A program made the position numbers and the translations under genes. This document shows, piece after piece, positions 1-8,043 of a stretch of 34,025 nt of DNA. Position 1 is the stretch's first letter, and the number at the start of each line of letters is the position of its first letter. The notes beneath the pieces are model-generated. The model was given only the letters and a program-made list of their open reading frames with translations, was not told where the DNA came from and did not search any database. This DNA is from Bacteroidota bacterium (GTDB lineage Bacteria; Bacteroidota; Bacteroidia; Chitinophagales; Chitinophagaceae): the NCBI GenBank assembly GCA_013288285.1, contig JABDCE010000022.1, positions 2,864 through 36,888 on the forward strand, given 5' to 3'.

Positions 1-1
1 G

Positions 2-84
2 TTCGAGGTAGGTGAATTTCTTGTTTTCAAAAAAAGGAAAAAAGCTATGAAACGGCCGTAGACGCGATCTTTTCCATCAGTAAG
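2..84 (+). other. Upstream part of the thioredoxin-like gene, frame-broken
   Basis: Coding sequence appears to run in from the left edge. The frame beginning at base 2 reads FEVGEFLVFKK and then closes at a TAG at 59-61. The frame of the gene at 85-681 is open from base 16 and reads KKEKSYETAVDAIFSISK directly into that protein. The two join if one base is missing in the A-rich stretch at 29-43 (seven A, GG, six A). So the gene probably starts outside the window, and the ATG at 85 is internal. Either a consensus error or a real frameshift would explain this. Confidence 0.55.
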
Positions 85-681
85 ATGAATGCGGATATGC
101 GGGCCTTCGTTAGCACGCAACTGCTAAACCAGTTTCAGTATGGCGATTACGACATTCTCGGCGCATACATCAATGAGCATTATGTGGTCACTGAAACCTG
201 TGAGACCGGAGCTAAGCCAACTGATGTTACACAGCGGATAGACAAGATAAGGCGGGTAGCAGTTGGTAAGAATGCCCCAGAGATTACGATGATCCAGGAA
301 ACAGGGGACAGTCTGCGCCTTTCGGCTATCGCCGGAGACTACACGCTTGTGGTTTTCTGGGCCACAACTTGCCCTCACTGCACAGAAATGCTTCCCAAGC
401 TGAAGAAAGTATATGAAAGAAGGAAAAGCACTACTACCAAGGTACTTGCTATTTCGCTTGATCTGGACGACACCAAATGGAAAGATTTCAATAAGGCGGG
501 CAACTATTCATGGATCAGTTACTGTGACCACAAAGGCCCTGCCGGGCCCATAGTCAGCGATTACAATGTTACAGGCACGCCAAGCTTCTTCCTGCTTGAT
601 AAAAACAAAACCATTGTTGCCAAGCCTGCCACTATAGAAGACCTGACATCCACACTTACCCAACTTAATCTTATAGATTGA
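85..681 (+). CDS. TlpA-like thiol:disulfide oxidoreductase, C-terminal part
   Basis: The thioredoxin fold occupies about residues 62-198 counted from the ATG at 85. It has the redox motif CPHC at residues 96-99 in the context FWATTCPHCTE and the cis-proline segment GTPSFFLLD near residue 165. The preceding 60 residues are helical and resemble the N-terminal domain (DUF5106 type) found before redoxin domains in Bacteroidota. Such proteins usually sit in the periplasm and reduce or oxidise cysteines of exported proteins. No signal peptide is visible because the true N-terminus lies left of the window, and the reading frame is broken near base 30-43. The family call is firm; the specific partner is unknown. 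Confidence 0.85.
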   Translation: MNADMRAFVSTQLLNQFQYGDYDILGAYINEHYVVTETCETGAKPTDVTQRIDKIRRVAVGKNAPEITMIQETGDSLRLSAIAGDYTLVVFWATTCPHCTEMLPKLKKVYERRKSTTTKVLAISLDLDDTKWKDFNKAGNYSWISYCDHKGPAGPIVSDYNVTGTPSFFLLDKNKTIVAKPATIEDLTSTLTQLNLID

Positions 682-807
682 GTTGTAATATCTGACCGAA
701 GATCGGTCTGAAATTGCCTGGTTAAATCGTTATAGAAAATTAATTGGCAGCGGAGGGCGACAAGCTGAGCCCGGGTACTCCCGCTCACTCACCACTCACC
801 CAAAACC

Positions 808-857
808 AAAATCTGGTTTTCGCAAGGAAGTGCAGGTGCGATTCCAGTTCTGGACAC
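808..857 (+). repeat. Dispersed ~50-bp repeat, copy A
   Basis: This stretch matches 3716-3764 at about 43 of 50 aligned positions, including the shared core TTTTCGCAAGGAAGTGC. It sits between the convergent thioredoxin-like and DHFR-like genes. The second half contains GCGATTCCAGTTCTGG, which resembles a tRNA T-arm, but no complete tRNA can be folded around it. Function is unknown. Confidence 0.55.
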
Positions 858-942
858 TTAGTTCAGCTTGAAGCGAGAGCGCTTTCTGCTCACTCTGACG
901 TTTTTAGTGGCGATGTAAACGTCAACGAGTGGAAAAACCGGT

Positions 943-1590
943 TTATTTATCTTTTGCAATGATGATATGCGTCGCTCTGCCGGAGGGTGTGTTTTGTACG
1001 CATTTATAGCCAAGTTTGACAAGGTCGATGCCATTAAAAAGGTGCTCTCCCGATCCGAGCAGGGTGGGAGATATGGCGATGCGTAATTCATCAACTAAGC
1101 CTTCCTTTAAATATTGCCGGATGGTACTTGTGCCCCCGCACAATCGAATATCCTTGCCGTTGGCGACTTCTTTCGCGCGGCGAAGGGCTTCATGGATCCC
1201 TTCAGTTACGAAGTGAAAAGTTGTGCCCCCTTCCATCGTAACTGATTCTCTTGCATGATGGGTCAAAACAAAGACAGGACAATGAAAGGGGGGATTTTCT
1301 TCCCACCATCCTTTCCAGTTATCATCCGGCCAATTGCCTCTTATGGGGCCGAACATGTTTCTGCCCATAATACATGCACCTACCTGTTCCAAACCTTTTA
1401 ATGCAATGTCGTTATCTACGCCCTTTTCGCCAGGCTGGCCGCTTACCATTTGTTGAAATGCGTCTGTTGGGAAAAACCATTGATGCAGAGTCATTCCATT
1501 TTTGCCAAGCGGGTCATTTAAAGTCTGATCGGGCCCGGCGCCAAATCCATCTATAGAAATTGAAAAATTGTCGACTCTTATTCTTTGCAT
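943..1590 (-). CDS. DHFR-fold reductase (RibD C-terminal domain family)
   Basis: The 215-residue protein starts IRVDNFSISIDGFGAG, the usual opening strand of YyaP/YwjB-type dihydrofolate-reductase-like proteins. It carries GRNMFGP at residues 76-82 and the NADPH-binding segment CGGTSTIRQYL from residue 151, followed by VDELRIAISPTLLG. These match the RibD C-terminal domain family, predicted NAD(P)H-dependent cytoplasmic reductases whose substrates are mostly unknown. It is full length for the family. It lies between the convergent thioredoxin-like gene and a co-directional aldo/keto reductase whose stop codon is 87 bp upstream, so the two could be co-transcribed. It is not a riboflavin-pathway RibD, since the deaminase domain is absent. 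Confidence 0.88.
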   Translation of the reverse strand: MQRIRVDNFSISIDGFGAGPDQTLNDPLGKNGMTLHQWFFPTDAFQQMVSGQPGEKGVDNDIALKGLEQVGACIMGRNMFGPIRGNWPDDNWKGWWEENPPFHCPVFVLTHHARESVTMEGGTTFHFVTEGIHEALRRAKEVANGKDIRLCGGTSTIRQYLKEGLVDELRIAISPTLLGSGEHLFNGIDLVKLGYKCVQNTPSGRATHIIIAKDK

Positions 1591-1676
1591 GCTTATTTTA
1601 TTTTCATGAAATGATCTGACTACAAACCAAATTTAATAATAAAATGTGAGTGAAGAAAATGGAAAGTTTCCACGGC

Positions 1677-2567
1677 CTATGCCGGATGTTTGTCCAAAAA
1701 TTGCATGTCTTCTTCAGTCAGCTTTATATCTGCGGCTAACATATTTTCTTCAAAATGCACCAATGACGAAGTTCCAGGTATGGGTAAGATCCATGGTGAC
1801 CTATGCAGCAACCAGGCGATATTCGCCTGTATTTCGTTTACCCCGTATTTTTTGGCGATCGCGGCTATACGTGGATCTTTTTTTGGCGCTGACAGGAACA
1901 AAGAGAAGTAGGGTACTAATGGTATTCCGTTCTTTTCGCAGATATCGAGGATCTCTTCGCCTCCATTGCTCACCATATGACCCTCTCCGTGTGTGGTGCG
2001 CTGGGCATGACCATACATGTTTTCGACAGTGGCAATTTCGCCCATTTTCATAGCTGCTCCCAGCTCACTCCTGGTAACATTGCTTACGCCCACATGCAGT
2101 ATTTTGCCTTCCTGCTGCATCGCAAACATAGCCTCCATAGACCGTTCAAAATTCATGGCGTTCCCCATCGCCCTGAAATGCACCAGCGTTACCTGGTCAA
2201 TTTTTAGCGTACGCAGATTGTTTTCTATACTTGTACGCAGGTTTTCAGGTGTGTTAAACGGGATCCAGCTTTTATCGGGCTTGCGGGCCCCGCCCACTTT
2301 AGTGCAGATCACCAGATCTTTTGGGTATGGATACAAAGCTTCCGCTATTAAACGGTTAGTGACATCTTCGCCATAATAATCAGCGGTATCAAAAAAGTTG
2401 ACGCCTCTTTCTACTGCTTTCTTCAATATCTGCAAGGCTTCAGGCCGGTTGTGATGTTCGCCGTAGATACCGGGGCCGGTAAGCCGCATAGTGCCATAGC
2501 CCAGGCGGTTAACGGTTATCGGGTTCTTGCTACTAGCCGCAATGGTTATTGTTTTTGGATTGTTCAT
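1677..2567 (-). CDS. Aldo/keto reductase family oxidoreductase
   Basis: A TIM-barrel NADPH-dependent oxidoreductase. In the numbering of the longer form that starts at 2594, the tetrad is D69 and Y74 (FDTADYYG), K99 (CTKVGG) and H139 (LVHF). An upstream ATG at 2594 adds nine residues, but MNNPKTITI at 2567 is preferred: a TAGTTTTG box (2592-2599 on this strand) fits the Bacteroidota -7 element TAnnTTTG and would start transcription downstream of the 2594 ATG. The C-terminus ends EDMQFLDKHPA, a normal family ending. A paralogue lies at 19261-20109. The substrate cannot be read from sequence. Confidence 0.9.
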   Translation of the reverse strand: MNNPKTITIAASSKNPITVNRLGYGTMRLTGPGIYGEHHNRPEALQILKKAVERGVNFFDTADYYGEDVTNRLIAEALYPYPKDLVICTKVGGARKPDKSWIPFNTPENLRTSIENNLRTLKIDQVTLVHFRAMGNAMNFERSMEAMFAMQQEGKILHVGVSNVTRSELGAAMKMGEIATVENMYGHAQRTTHGEGHMVSNGGEEILDICEKNGIPLVPYFSLFLSAPKKDPRIAAIAKKYGVNEIQANIAWLLHRSPWILPIPGTSSLVHFEENMLAADIKLTEEDMQFLDKHPA

Positions 2568-2591
2568 GGTTTGTTTCGTAGTTAGACAAGT

Positions 2592-2599
2592 CAAAACTA
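2592..2599 (-). promoter_or_regulatory. Possible -7 box for the aldo/keto reductase gene
   Basis: On the minus strand this reads TAGTTTTG, an exact match to TAnnTTTG. No good -33 TTTG is seen at the expected distance, so this is a weak call. Its value is that it argues for the downstream start codon at 2567. Confidence 0.3.
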
Positions 2600-2743
2600 T
2601 GTATTGTTTGTCAATTAAAATACCTACTTGTTACCGATTCATGCACTTTGTATGAATATTGACATACACGTTCGTTGTTTAACGGCTGTGGGAATTGCCC
2701 GTTATTTTTATTGAGCATACATTTGCAACTCATTTTATTATTC

Positions 2744-3517
2744 ATGGGAAGTAGAATAGAACGTTTAAGGGAAGACATCAGGCCTTTGAGAGAACAACTG
2801 GTTGGACATTCGTTATACAGTCAAATAACAACGATGGCACGATTGAATGTTTTTATGGAGCATCACATTTTTGCTGTTTGGGATTTTATGTCGTTGCTAA
2901 AATCATTGCAGCGGGAGCTTACCTGCGTTGATGTGCCATGGGTACCTAAAGGAAGTGCTGATACGCGGTACTTAATAAATGAAATTGTAACGGGTGAGGA
3001 AAGTGATGTTGATCAGGATGGTAACAGAACCAGCCATTTTGAATTATATCTCAGTGCTATGAAGCAAGCAGGCAGCAATTCGGAGGGGATAGCTGACCTG
3101 ATAAAAGAGCTCGAAACTACCCACGAAGTCAGGACTGCAATGAAAAAATGTGATATTGCACAGCCCATTTTTGATTTCGTTTCAACGACTTTTGATGTGA
3201 TTGCCACAGGTAAGCCGTACTTGCAGGCAGCAGTATTTACCTTTGGCAGAGAAGATCTGATACCCGGGATGTTCATATCTTTTGTAAAAGAACTCAACAA
3301 ACAAACAACTGATAAGGCGAGCATATTTCAATACTATTTGGAACGACACATAGAAGTAGATGGCGACCACCACTCACATCTGGCGTATAAGATGACAGAA
3401 CAACTATGTGGCAACAACGATCAATATTGGGAAGAAGCTACAAAAGCGGTAAAGAATGCGTTGACTGCAAGGATAGCGCTCTGGGATCATATACTATCGG
3501 TAATCGAAACCAGGTAA
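2744..3517 (+). CDS. DUF3050 family protein (heme-oxygenase-like fold)
   Basis: The segment from [12 protein letters not shown] to the C-terminus matches DUF3050, an all-helical family I recall as belonging to the heme-oxygenase-like superfamily. The open frame extends upstream to 2675, but the ATG at 2744 gives the normal family start (257 residues). Histidine and acid-rich helices [12 protein letters not shown] and [16 protein letters not shown] are the expected cofactor- or metal-ligand positions, which would suit a heme-oxygenase-like di-iron enzyme; that function is an inference. It stands alone between a divergent aldo/keto reductase and a degraded remnant, so the neighbourhood gives no clue to its substrate. 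Confidence 0.82.
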   Translation: MGSRIERLREDIRPLREQLVGHSLYSQITTMARLNVFMEHHIFAVWDFMSLLKSLQRELTCVDVPWVPKGSADTRYLINEIVTGEESDVDQDGNRTSHFELYLSAMKQAGSNSEGIADLIKELETTHEVRTAMKKCDIAQPIFDFVSTTFDVIATGKPYLQAAVFTFGREDLIPGMFISFVKELNKQTTDKASIFQYYLERHIEVDGDHHSHLAYKMTEQLCGNNDQYWEEATKAVKNALTARIALWDHILSVIETR

Positions 3518-3680
3518 TTTGCGAACATCGAGTCATTCAATTCGGCTATTGTCAGATCTGGATATCGTTCCTTTAGGAGCTGCTGCTATTTATACTTACA
3601 GTCATGGCGCTGTATTTGGAATCGCCGCATTATTGATGATCTGCGGACTGCTCCTGTTTGTAAAACTGAAAACGAAATAA
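3504..3680 (+). pseudogene. Remnant of a membrane protein C-terminus, possibly an MFS transporter
   Basis: A stop-free frame from 3504 to the TAA at 3678-3680 overlaps the end of the DUF3050 gene and has no usable upstream start. Its last part reads as a hydrophobic helix, GIAALLMICGLLLFVKLKTK, followed by the stop. This looks like the final transmembrane helix and basic tail of a drug-exporter type MFS protein, preceded by about 30 residues of a similar loop. A chance open frame is possible over such a short length. Confidence 0.35.
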
Positions 3681-3715
3681 GTATGAAAGGAATAACAGGC
3701 CGTTGAGTTGTGCTC

Positions 3716-3764
3716 AAAATCTGTTTTTCGCAAGGAAGTGCGGTTCGATTTCTGTTCCGGGCAC
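3716..3764 (+). repeat. Dispersed ~50-bp repeat, copy B
   Basis: Same orientation as copy A at 808-857, with about 86 percent identity. The core TTTTTCGCAAGGAAGTGC is followed by GGTTCGATTTCTG, which again resembles a tRNA T-loop. It lies in the 340-bp gap between the DUF3050 gene and the large surface protein. The remainder of that gap holds the membrane-protein remnant and the promoter region of the gene at 3862. Confidence 0.55.
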
Positions 3765-3783
3765 AAAACACTTTTTTGGGGTG

Positions 3784-3817
3784 TTTGTAATTTTTCTTGG
3801 GAAATATTTATATATTG
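3784..3817 (+). promoter_or_regulatory. Candidate promoter of the T9SS surface protein
   Basis: TTTG at 3784-3787 is followed 23 bases later by TATATTG at 3811-3817, close to the Bacteroidota pattern of TTTG and TAnnTTTG spaced by about 19-21. Transcription would start near 3824, giving a leader of about 38 bases. The spacing and -7 box are imperfect. Confidence 0.35.
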
Positions 3818-3861
3818 CATTATACTTAGGATTGACCTGAGTAGTTAATAAATACGCTAAT

Positions 3862-6800
3862 ATGAAAAAATTGGCACTCCTATCTATCCTTATCGTCCTG
3901 GCCTTCAGTACGTCTGCCCAGGTTTCATTCTCAGTCACCACTATTCCCTGCAATCACAATGGGGTACTGAGTAGCGATTTTTCTTCTGCCAGTCCTCCAC
4001 TCATACCTCCGGTAGTAGTAAGTTATACACTCACCGGTACTCCTGGTAGCACCGTAACGCATACAGGCGTCAGTGGTCTTACAGATTTGCTCACCAGCTA
4101 TTCCGGTGGCCCACTATCGGTATTAGCGTCTGACGCATTTGGAAACTTTGCATATGGCTCTTTTGCCGGAATGCCTGTATTTGGTTACAACTATATACCT
4201 AAGTCTGTGCTTTGTCCCGGAGTAAGTACTGATAGTGTGGATGTTTTTACAGGTGGTACAGCACCTTATACTTATCAATGGATAGATCTGACCACACGGA
4301 CTACTGTTGGTACAAGCAATCCCATATCTCTCGCTCCTGGCACATATGGCGTTGAGATCACTGACGCACTCGGTTGTGTGTATGGAGCTATGGATGAGCA
4401 TGACGCTTCTATCATACCTTATGTACCTTCTTATTCCGTTACCACTACCTCTACAGTGGCAAATTGCTCCAATGGCACTGCTTCTGTATCCGTTTCCCCC
4501 GGTGCGGTGTTACCGGTTAGTTATATTTGGTCTACAGGTGCTACTACGCCCGCTATTCTGGGTTTGGTTACAGGTAGTTATAACATTACCGTTAGCGATG
4601 CCATTGGTTGTACCGCATCAGCTTCAGCATATGTGCCGCAGGCCGTTACCATTGCAGCGCCTGTTACGCCTACGCCCGCTACCTGCACTTCTAACAACGG
4701 TGCAATCATAGCGTTCGGTAGCGGCGGCCTTCCTCCGTACGGATATCTTTGGAGCAATGGCGCTACTACACAATCTCAAACAGGCCTTTCCGCAGGTTAT
4801 TATACAGTGACAGTTACTGATGCGAATGGTTGTGTGGGGTCGGGCGCCGGTGCTGTTGGCGTTTCTACGCCCATCACAGTTACTTATTCTACCACTCCCA
4901 CTTTATGTACTTCACCTACCGGTTCAGCTACTCTGAGTATCGCTGGCGGCACACCTCCATACTCTACTATGTGGTACACAACTCCTGCGCAGACCGGTAT
5001 TACAGCCGTTAACCTCACTCAAGGCAATTTCAGCTTCCTGGTTGCTGATGCAGTAGGTTGTATTCGCTCCGGTGCCGCTACTGTTCCGCCTATCGATGTG
5101 ATAGTTGCATCCTTCTCGTCAGTTGCTCCTATCTGCACACTGTCTACAGGTAGCATAACGGTTACCGCCTCCAGTGGTGTTGCTCCTTATACGTACGCCT
5201 GGAGCAATGGTGCTACCACATCATCTATCAGCGGCGTGCCATCAAATTGGTATCACGTCACCGTCACTGATGTCAATAATTGTACTGCGACTTATTCTGA
5301 ATATTTGCCTTATACATCAACCTTGTCTGTAGGCATGGTTGAAACTCCGGCAACCTGTCTTTTTGTAAGCGATGGTGTTCTTACTGCCGTGCCTTATGGC
5401 GGTACCACACCTTATTACTATGCATGGACCGGCGGCGGATCTACCAGCACTATTACCGGGCTTCCTGCCGGCATCCCATATACGGTCATTGTTACAGATG
5501 CGCTTGGTTGCCAGGCCTCAAGTTCTGTAACAATGGGTGCTGACACACTCAGCTCATGCTACTGTACTATCTCCGGCACGGTTTATAATGACGCGAATGG
5601 TAACTGTACCCAGGATCCGGGCGAAGCAGGTATTCCTAATATAAAGATCAATATCAGTGGCCGTGGTTACACCTTTACAGATGCGTCAGGCAATTACTCT
5701 TACAAAGTGCCCTCAGGCACTTATATCGTATCCGAAAATGTCCTGGCTTTCTATCCGTTGTCTCCATGCCAGTCCAATTATATTACTTTTACATCTTCAT
5801 CAGCTACAGGTTGTGTGTTGCCGGTCAATTTTGCTAATACTATGGATACCATCCACGATCTGCATATTTGCACATGGGACTATAACCTTCCGGTGCCAGG
5901 GCATATATATAACCAGGTTACTATCATAACTAACAATGGTACGGTACCTGAACCCGCTGTTTACACTGGCTATGCACCGGATGGCCAGTTCTTCGCACCC
6001 TTGTCGTTCGTTCCTTCCGGTTACTTCCTTGGCGGCTCTAATTTTTATAGTACGGTAGATAGCTTCCCGCTGTTGACGCCCGGAGCCCAGCAGGCTTTCT
6101 ATATGGCGTACAATGTACCTACCGATATCCCATTGGGTACCAACGTTATATTTATAGATACTATAACTGCCGATTCTCCTGCTACTAACTGGCTGCTCGA
6201 CTACTCGCCATGGAACAACACCCGATATTTCACTACCACTGTGGTAGGGCCGTTCGATCCGAATTTTAAAGAGGTTTATCCTAAAGGTGTAGGTAGCGCC
6301 GGCCTGATTACTGCCGCAGATACTATTCTCGAATATATGGTACACTTCCAGAACACAGGCACTTACCAGGCAGAGAATATACGCGTGGTAGATACGCTCG
6401 ATGACAATCTCGACTGGACGTCGCTCGTACCTATTTCGGGCCAATGCCAGGTCACTGTCGATCAGTATGCCGGTAAAAAGATAGCCACATTTATGTTCAA
6501 TGAGATCAATCTGCCTCCAGCATCTTCCGAGCCGATCACCAGTAACGCCATGTTCAGCTACAGCATCAAAACATTGCCTGGGTTGCCGGTGGGTACGCAA
6601 TTTAAGAACAGCGCTTCTATCTATTTCGATTATAATGCACCGGTCAAGACGAACCAAACCCTCAATACCCTGGGCTCTTTACCGGAGCATACCGGCAATG
6701 TTACTGCTCGGCAGAATGTTAATTCATTTTCTGTTTACCCCAACCCTGCAAGCACCCGTTTTACCGCTATCATCAATAGCGATATTGCTGGTAATGCAAA

Positions 6801-6975
6801 CATGAATATTACTGATGTAACCGGTAAGATACTTATGAACACCAAGGTGAATGTTCAGAAAGGCCGCCAGTCAGTTTCCAGTGATATCAGCCAGCTTACT
6901 CCTGGTGTTTATTTTGTAAACTTCACTCAGAATGGCAAGTCGCAGATTCAAAAGCTGGTGGTAATAAAACAATAA
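3862..6975 (+). CDS. Large T9SS-secreted surface protein with SprB repeats
   Basis: The 1037-residue protein begins with a signal peptide ending FSTSAQ near residue 20. About residues 110-560 hold six SprB-like repeats, each with a GG..PY.Y.W(S)NGATT core and a closing V(T)VTDA.GC. A CNA-B/SdrD-like unit follows at about 568-650 (CTISGTVYNDANGNCTQDPG). The DUF7619-like/DUF11-type domain at about 790-950 contains EYMVHFQNTGTY and IYFDYNAPVKTN. The last 80 residues are a T9SS type A sorting domain (FSVYPNPASTRF ... GVYFVNF ... KLVVIKQ). Known relatives are cell-surface adhesins, some tied to gliding. It is exported by Sec, then T9SS, and the C-terminal domain is removed on anchoring. It has no operon partner. 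Confidence 0.93.
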   Translation: MKKLALLSILIVLAFSTSAQVSFSVTTIPCNHNGVLSSDFSSASPPLIPPVVVSYTLTGTPGSTVTHTGVSGLTDLLTSYSGGPLSVLASDAFGNFAYGSFAGMPVFGYNYIPKSVLCPGVSTDSVDVFTGGTAPYTYQWIDLTTRTTVGTSNPISLAPGTYGVEITDALGCVYGAMDEHDASIIPYVPSYSVTTTSTVANCSNGTASVSVSPGAVLPVSYIWSTGATTPAILGLVTGSYNITVSDAIGCTASASAYVPQAVTIAAPVTPTPATCTSNNGAIIAFGSGGLPPYGYLWSNGATTQSQTGLSAGYYTVTVTDANGCVGSGAGAVGVSTPITVTYSTTPTLCTSPTGSATLSIAGGTPPYSTMWYTTPAQTGITAVNLTQGNFSFLVADAVGCIRSGAATVPPIDVIVASFSSVAPICTLSTGSITVTASSGVAPYTYAWSNGATTSSISGVPSNWYHVTVTDVNNCTATYSEYLPYTSTLSVGMVETPATCLFVSDGVLTAVPYGGTTPYYYAWTGGGSTSTITGLPAGIPYTVIVTDALGCQASSSVTMGADTLSSCYCTISGTVYNDANGNCTQDPGEAGIPNIKINISGRGYTFTDASGNYSYKVPSGTYIVSENVLAFYPLSPCQSNYITFTSSSATGCVLPVNFANTMDTIHDLHICTWDYNLPVPGHIYNQVTIITNNGTVPEPAVYTGYAPDGQFFAPLSFVPSGYFLGGSNFYSTVDSFPLLTPGAQQAFYMAYNVPTDIPLGTNVIFIDTITADSPATNWLLDYSPWNNTRYFTTTVVGPFDPNFKEVYPKGVGSAGLITAADTILEYMVHFQNTGTYQAENIRVVDTLDDNLDWTSLVPISGQCQVTVDQYAGKKIATFMFNEINLPPASSEPITSNAMFSYSIKTLPGLPVGTQFKNSASIYFDYNAPVKTNQTLNTLGSLPEHTGNVTARQNVNSFSVYPNPASTRFTAIINSDIAGNANMNITDVTGKILMNTKVNVQKGRQSVSSDISQLTPGVYFVNFTQNGKSQIQKLVVIKQ

Positions 6976-6989
6976 ATCACATTTCCAGC

Positions 6990-7006
6990 ATAGCACGTCC
7001 TGCTAT
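6990..7006. terminator. Weak hairpin between convergent genes
   Basis: ATAGCA, loop CGTCC, TGCTAT forms a six-base-pair stem 15 bases after the stop of the surface-protein gene and before the end of the convergent SDR. It could serve either strand. There is no clear T-tract, so the call is tentative. Confidence 0.3.
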
Positions 7007-7032
7007 TACGCAGGGATCCTTTTGCTCCCTAA

Positions 7033-7799
7033 TCAGACATCCACGCCCGCATTCATCAGCATGTTCACGCCATTAATATGCCGTGATGATTGTATGAAAA
7101 AGAGAACGGCATCGGCCACTTCACCGGTGGTGAGCAGGCTTTTAAGCGGATGCTCTTCTTTCATTTGCTCTATGATGCGCTCATCCGTATCGGCGGTGAG
7201 CCAGTGAGCATAAACGAGGGTGATATGCAATTAGCAGTTATGTTATACCGTGCATTCTCGTTTGCCCATGCTTTGCTCATGGATAACAGGTATGCCTTAT
7301 TGGCCACATATTCAGAGAGGCCTGTCGGAGGCTTGTTCGCCACGTACGAAGAAAGTATAGTAATGATCTTCCCGAATTTCCTTTTTCTGAAGCTGTTGAT
7401 TGCAGCCCCGGTTATAGCCAGTACCGGCGCCACATTCCGCTCAAAGCTGTCCTGGAACGTGGCTGTGGCCGTTTTATGGAAGTGTGCCTTATGGATGGCG
7501 GTATGTGCATTGTTCACAAGCACGTCCAACTCCAGGCTACCCAGTTGTGCAGCCATATCCTCGACTGATGATAAATTATTAAAATCGCAGAAAATTGCTT
7601 TTGTATTGACATAGCGCTCCTCTGTTTCTTTAGCCGCCCCCCCCGCAGACTTTGCGTAGGTAAAATACACCGTGTTACCACTGTCCTGAGCTAGTTTCCC
7701 CACTATTGCAGCTTCTATAGTTGGCACATCCTTCCCCTCGTTGTTCGGCACGTCAGTGAATATTTCATTTACCAGTTTCAGTATTTCATCATCGTTCAT
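7033..7799 (-). pseudogene. Short-chain dehydrogenase/reductase, frame-broken and lacking its Gly motif
   Basis: The first frame (7799 down to 7170) has typical SDR elements: LDVLVNNAHT near residue 95, a serine pair at 150-151, and the catalytic YVANK (Y164, K168). It then reads NITANCISPSFMLTG and drifts into a short nonsense tail. The next frame supplies LTADTDERIIEQMK through HINGVNMLMNAGVDV, a normal SDR C-terminus ending at 7033. One base is missing near 7199-7204. Separately, the N-terminal strand reads GKDVPTIEAAIVGKLA where SDRs have TGxxxGIG, so the dinucleotide-binding loop is absent. About 20 acidic residues precede it (MNDDEILKLVNEIFTDV). The frame break could be an error; the missing motif suggests real decay or a changed function. 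Confidence 0.75.
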
Positions 7800-7928
7800 A
7801 TTGCTGATGCTGTGTGGTTATAATAGTATCTCTTTTCTTATAGTTTTTTAAATTGGCCTCCCACGTGCCGTCTGCCTATGCAAAGCCCATAAGGTTCTTT
7901 ACTATGCTGTTTTTTTTATTGTCTGGCG

Positions 7929-7956
7929 CAAAGTAAGCATTAAAATATAGATCAAA
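7929..7956 (-). promoter_or_regulatory. Possible promoter for the SDR gene
   Basis: On the minus strand, TTTG (7953-7956) is followed 17 bases later by TACTTTG (7929-7935). This approximates the Bacteroidota promoter but is one base short in the -7 box. It lies 130 bp upstream of the SDR start, inside the divergent gap with the barrel gene. Confidence 0.25.
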
Positions 7957-8043
7957 GCTTGGCTATATTTTGTGTTAGTTTAAACTACAGTTCAAAAAAT
8001 CTGGCACGATTCTTGCTTCATAAATTCAACAACACAATACCTT

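Noticed and set aside
808-860. A tRNA gene suggested by the GGTGCGATTCC segment
   Set aside because: No acceptor, D or anticodon stem can be built around it, and there is no CCA-like end in the right place.
744-962. 72-residue open frame in the gap between the thioredoxin-like and DHFR-like genes
   Set aside because: It has no ATG start and covers the dispersed repeat; it runs into the 3' end of the opposing gene and shows no protein family.
4230-5560. DNA tandem repeat array in the surface-protein gene
   Set aside because: The repeats are at protein level (SprB units) and too diverged in nucleotides to be a DNA repeat or CRISPR array.
5800-6657. A 285-residue open frame antisense to the large surface protein
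   Set aside because: It lies wholly opposite a well-supported coding region, has an arginine/isoleucine-rich composition typical of antisense frames, and shows no recognisable domain.
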